Source: Coleofasciculus sp040219735 (GTDB taxonomy: Bacteria; Cyanobacteriota; Cyanobacteriia; Cyanobacteriales; Coleofasciculaceae). Taken from it: a stretch of 64,000 nt of DNA. The notes beneath the pieces were generated by a model, which worked only from the letters and a program-made list of their open reading frames with translations, was not told the DNA's origin and ran no database searches. The translations under genes were made by a program, and so were the position numbers. The stretch's first letter is position 1, and each line of letters starts with the position of its first letter. The DNA lies in assembly GCA_040219735.1 (NCBI GenBank), contig JAVJRX010000053.1; one strand, given 5' to 3'. This document shows positions 62,039-64,000 of this stretch, piece after piece.

Positions 62039-63319
62039 GTGGAAGTTGTCAAAGAGTACGTTCAGCGGTGGTACGAAAGTGGATTAGCGCCCGACGAATA
62101 TGTCTGTCATCAAAAGCAAGGGAATTTAGTCGAGATAGAATCAGTTGCCACAGGAAAGTGTCAGACGGTTCTGACGTTCTGTACGAATGATGTCTTAGGT
62201 TTGGTTCAAAACGAGGCGGTTCGCCAAGCAGCGGTTGATGCTATCTTTCAATACGGTACGTCCAACAGTTCAACCTCAGTCCTGAGTGGTCGCATTGATT
62301 TACATCGACAGCTCGAACAAGAGATTTCTGAGTTTAAGCACCTGCCCCATACCCAACTCTTTTTAAATGCTTGGATGGCGATGCAAGCCTTGATGGATGC
62401 ATTCTGCCATCTGGCTATCCCGGTTGCTGGTTTTCAGCATACCCGTGAGACGCTGATTTTGACCGATGTCCTTAACCATGGCTGTATTCTCTCAGCAGTC
62501 GTCAACGCGGGAACTCGTTCAGGAAAGTTATTTGGTCATAGTCCGCGTGTGCGGGTGAGAGCCTATCGCCACTGTGATACAGAGGACTTATCCCGTAAAC
62601 TGCGTCGTTATGCTCGCCCCCATGATCGGATTATGGTGATTTCTGATGCAGTGTTTTCGATGGATGGGGATATTGCCCCACTCCCCGATATGATCGAGGT
62701 GCTGCGACATTACGAAGGCAGTGTCTTGGTTATGGATGAGGCACATGCAAGTGGGGCGATAGGGGCGACGGGTGGTGGTGTTTACGAACATTTTGGCATC
62801 CTACCCCAATACGCGATTGAGCAAGGTGTTGTGCCGCTGATTATGACTACATTCTCCAAGTTTGCCGCGTCAGCGGGGGCGGCAATTAGTAGCCATGTGC
62901 CAGAATTGATTCCTCTGTTAAATGTTTCTCCCACGTCTATCGGCACCGTTTCCTTGTCGCCACCCCTAACAGCCGCTGCTTTAGAGAGCGTTCGTCAGGT
63001 GCGCCGTCATCCCGATATGGTGAAAAAGCTTCAGGCAAATACTCGCTACTTGCGATCGCGCTTAGTTGAAGCGGGATTTGATGCCATTGGTGAAACTAAT
63101 GTTATCCCGGTAATTTTACCCTCAGAAATTAATCCAAAATTATTTGGTCGTTACATGTTAGAGAACCATGGGATTTGGGTGTCACCCATCTGGTTTATTG
63201 CCAAACCTCGCATCCGGATGACGGCAAATGCCCTGCATACCAAGGAGGAAATGGATAAATTAGTCGCCGCGATGGTGGCAACACGGGATTTATTATATAA
63301 ACCCATGATTAGTGCCTAA
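62039..63319 (+). CDS. Alpha-oxoamine synthase (serine palmitoyltransferase / AONS-like)
   Basis: PLP enzyme joining an amino acid to an acyl thioester with loss of CO2; the family includes BioF, KBL, ALA synthase and serine palmitoyltransferase. Seen in 426 aa from a GTG after GAGAGGAG: FCTNDVLGLV, GTSNSSTSVLSGRIDLHRQLE, TDVLNHGCILS, SDAVFSMDGDIAPLP, DEAHASGAIG with the Asp that contacts the pyridine N, PLP Lys in TTFSKFAASAGA, and C-terminal RIRMTANALHTKEEMD. Not a clear BioF: no bio gene adjoins and the next gene is GNAT-like. Substrate unknown; an SPT-like role is an inference. Confidence 0.88.
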   Translation: MEVVKEYVQRWYESGLAPDEYVCHQKQGNLVEIESVATGKCQTVLTFCTNDVLGLVQNEAVRQAAVDAIFQYGTSNSSTSVLSGRIDLHRQLEQEISEFKHLPHTQLFLNAWMAMQALMDAFCHLAIPVAGFQHTRETLILTDVLNHGCILSAVVNAGTRSGKLFGHSPRVRVRAYRHCDTEDLSRKLRRYARPHDRIMVISDAVFSMDGDIAPLPDMIEVLRHYEGSVLVMDEAHASGAIGATGGGVYEHFGILPQYAIEQGVVPLIMTTFSKFAASAGAAISSHVPELIPLLNVSPTSIGTVSLSPPLTAAALESVRQVRRHPDMVKKLQANTRYLRSRLVEAGFDAIGETNVIPVILPSEINPKLFGRYMLENHGIWVSPIWFIAKPRIRMTANALHTKEEMDKLVAAMVATRDLLYKPMISA

Positions 63320-63341
63320 CTTGTCCTGGGACAAATGAAAA

Positions 63342-64000
63342 ATGACAAAGGATAAAATTCGGGCTGTAGCAACTCCAGCAGACCAGGAATTGTTTCTGGA
63401 TGTACCCGCACGAGTCTATGGGAATGACCCTAATTGGGTGCCACCCCTGCGTAGCGATGTGGCGAAGCAGTTTGCCCCCGATAATCCTTTTTTTAGCTAC
63501 GGAAAATTACAGCAATTTATTGCCATGGACTCGTCCCACCCTTCCCAAGCGGTGGGGCGAATTGTGGCGGCGGTGAATCAACGCTTAATTGAACGAGAGG
63601 GCAAAAGGGTTGGTTTAGTTGGGTTTTTTGAGTGTGTCAAAGATTTTGCGATCGCGCAATCTCTCCTAAATGCGGCTTGTCAGTGGCTGCGGGAACAAGG
63701 GATGACTGTGGCGCGGGGACCGATTGATTTGTCAACCCACAATAATTGTTTATTTTTGGTCGATGGTTTTGATACACCGCCCATGGTGATGATGCCCTAT
63801 AATCCCCCCTACTATCCCGAATTTCTGGAAAAAGAGGGTTGGCAAAAAGCTAAGGATACTTATGCCTATGATTTTCCCCTAGATAAGCCCTTATCGGATA
63901 AATTCAAGAAAGCCTATCAGATTGCTTGTAAATCGGGTATCACCTTTCGTCCGATTAGAACCAAAGGCGAAGGATTTGAACAAGATTGTATCAGCCTTTA
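63342..64000 (+). CDS. GNAT-superfamily acyltransferase-like protein (3' end beyond the window)
   Basis: 219 codons without a stop to the window end. Seen: MTKDKIRAVATPADQELFL, VYGNDPNWVPPLRSDV, FFSYGKLQQFIAMD, VGRIVAAVNQRLI, VGFFECVKDFAIAQSLLN, GPIDLSTHNNCLFLVDGFD and PYNPPYYPEFLEKEGWQK. This is the DPNWVPPLR type of GNAT-like protein, to which I believe the Caulobacter ceramide synthase is related. Starts 22 bases after the oxoamine synthase stop, so the two are probably one operon. The ATG lies in an AAATGAC repeat unit; no ribosome site is seen. Confidence 0.8.
   Translation, partial: MTKDKIRAVATPADQELFLDVPARVYGNDPNWVPPLRSDVAKQFAPDNPFFSYGKLQQFIAMDSSHPSQAVGRIVAAVNQRLIEREGKRVGLVGFFECVKDFAIAQSLLNAACQWLREQGMTVARGPIDLSTHNNCLFLVDGFDTPPMVMMPYNPPYYPEFLEKEGWQKAKDTYAYDFPLDKPLSDKFKKAYQIACKSGITFRPIRTKGEGFEQDCISL

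Noticed and set aside
1..64000. Prophage, integrative element or tRNA-associated island
   Set aside because: No phage structural genes, integrase, tRNA or attachment-site pair was seen; the mobile DNA consists of small relics and repeats.

Overview
The window is chromosomal DNA of a filamentous cyanobacterium, most likely a Coleofasciculus/Microcoleus-type organism (inference). The evidence is: ndhM (NDH-1 subunit M); several small cyanobacteria-restricted families (DUF2811, DUF6737, DUF937); many GCGATCGC (HIP1) sites; a Pkn-type kinase, a PP2C phosphatase and CHAT proteases; and abundant short heptamer and palindromic repeats between genes. No rRNA, tRNA, prophage or CRISPR array was found.

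Layout. 1-0.7 kb: gene remnants, an IS200/IS605-like hairpin and a terminator. 0.7-10 kb, mostly minus strand: ilvB, an ABC ATPase, a lytic transglycosylase, a pentapeptide-repeat membrane protein and a DUF697-type GTPase. 10-21 kb: DUF937/EF-hand protein, 2H phosphoesterase, a protein with a pol-beta nucleotidyltransferase-like motif, DEDD exonuclease, lepB, SLH lipoprotein and an ABC1 kinase. 21-31 kb: ndhM, small proteins, PP2C followed by a CHAT-FHA protein, cdsA, cbiT, and an Orn/Lys/Arg decarboxylase. 31-43 kb: tnpB relic, rpsD, moaA, a Ser/Thr kinase, and a 7.2 kb gene fusing a filamentous-haemagglutinin (TpsA-like) passenger to a CHAT protease. 43-59 kb: DevA-type ATPase, an atypical metG, an SDR, a solitary Dnd-associated methyltransferase, HD-GYP, a DnaA-box cluster, DUF2811, pth, murF, a PhyH-like protein and an MFS transporter. 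59-64 kb: a frameshifted TnpB-related gene, a Rieske oxygenase, a HEARO/omega RNA in front of a truncated IscB, and an alpha-oxoamine synthase followed by a GNAT-like gene running off the end.

How it fits together. Most genes are single-gene housekeeping units. Four accessory themes stand out. (1) Both CHAT genes lie beside a phospho-signalling gene: PP2C with CHAT-FHA, and kinase with haemagglutinin-CHAT. (2) Three decayed relics of OMEGA-type RNA-guided nucleases (TnpB, TnpB-related, IscB) are present, one with its structured RNA still readable. (3) The alpha-oxoamine synthase plus GNAT pair resembles the serine palmitoyltransferase/ceramide synthase pair of bacterial sphingolipid pathways. 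(4) Dispersed repeats abut gene ends, supply start and stop codons, and in one case sit in frame inside a gene. A regularly spaced run of four DnaA-box-like sites near 51.6 kb is a candidate replication origin or DnaA-binding locus.
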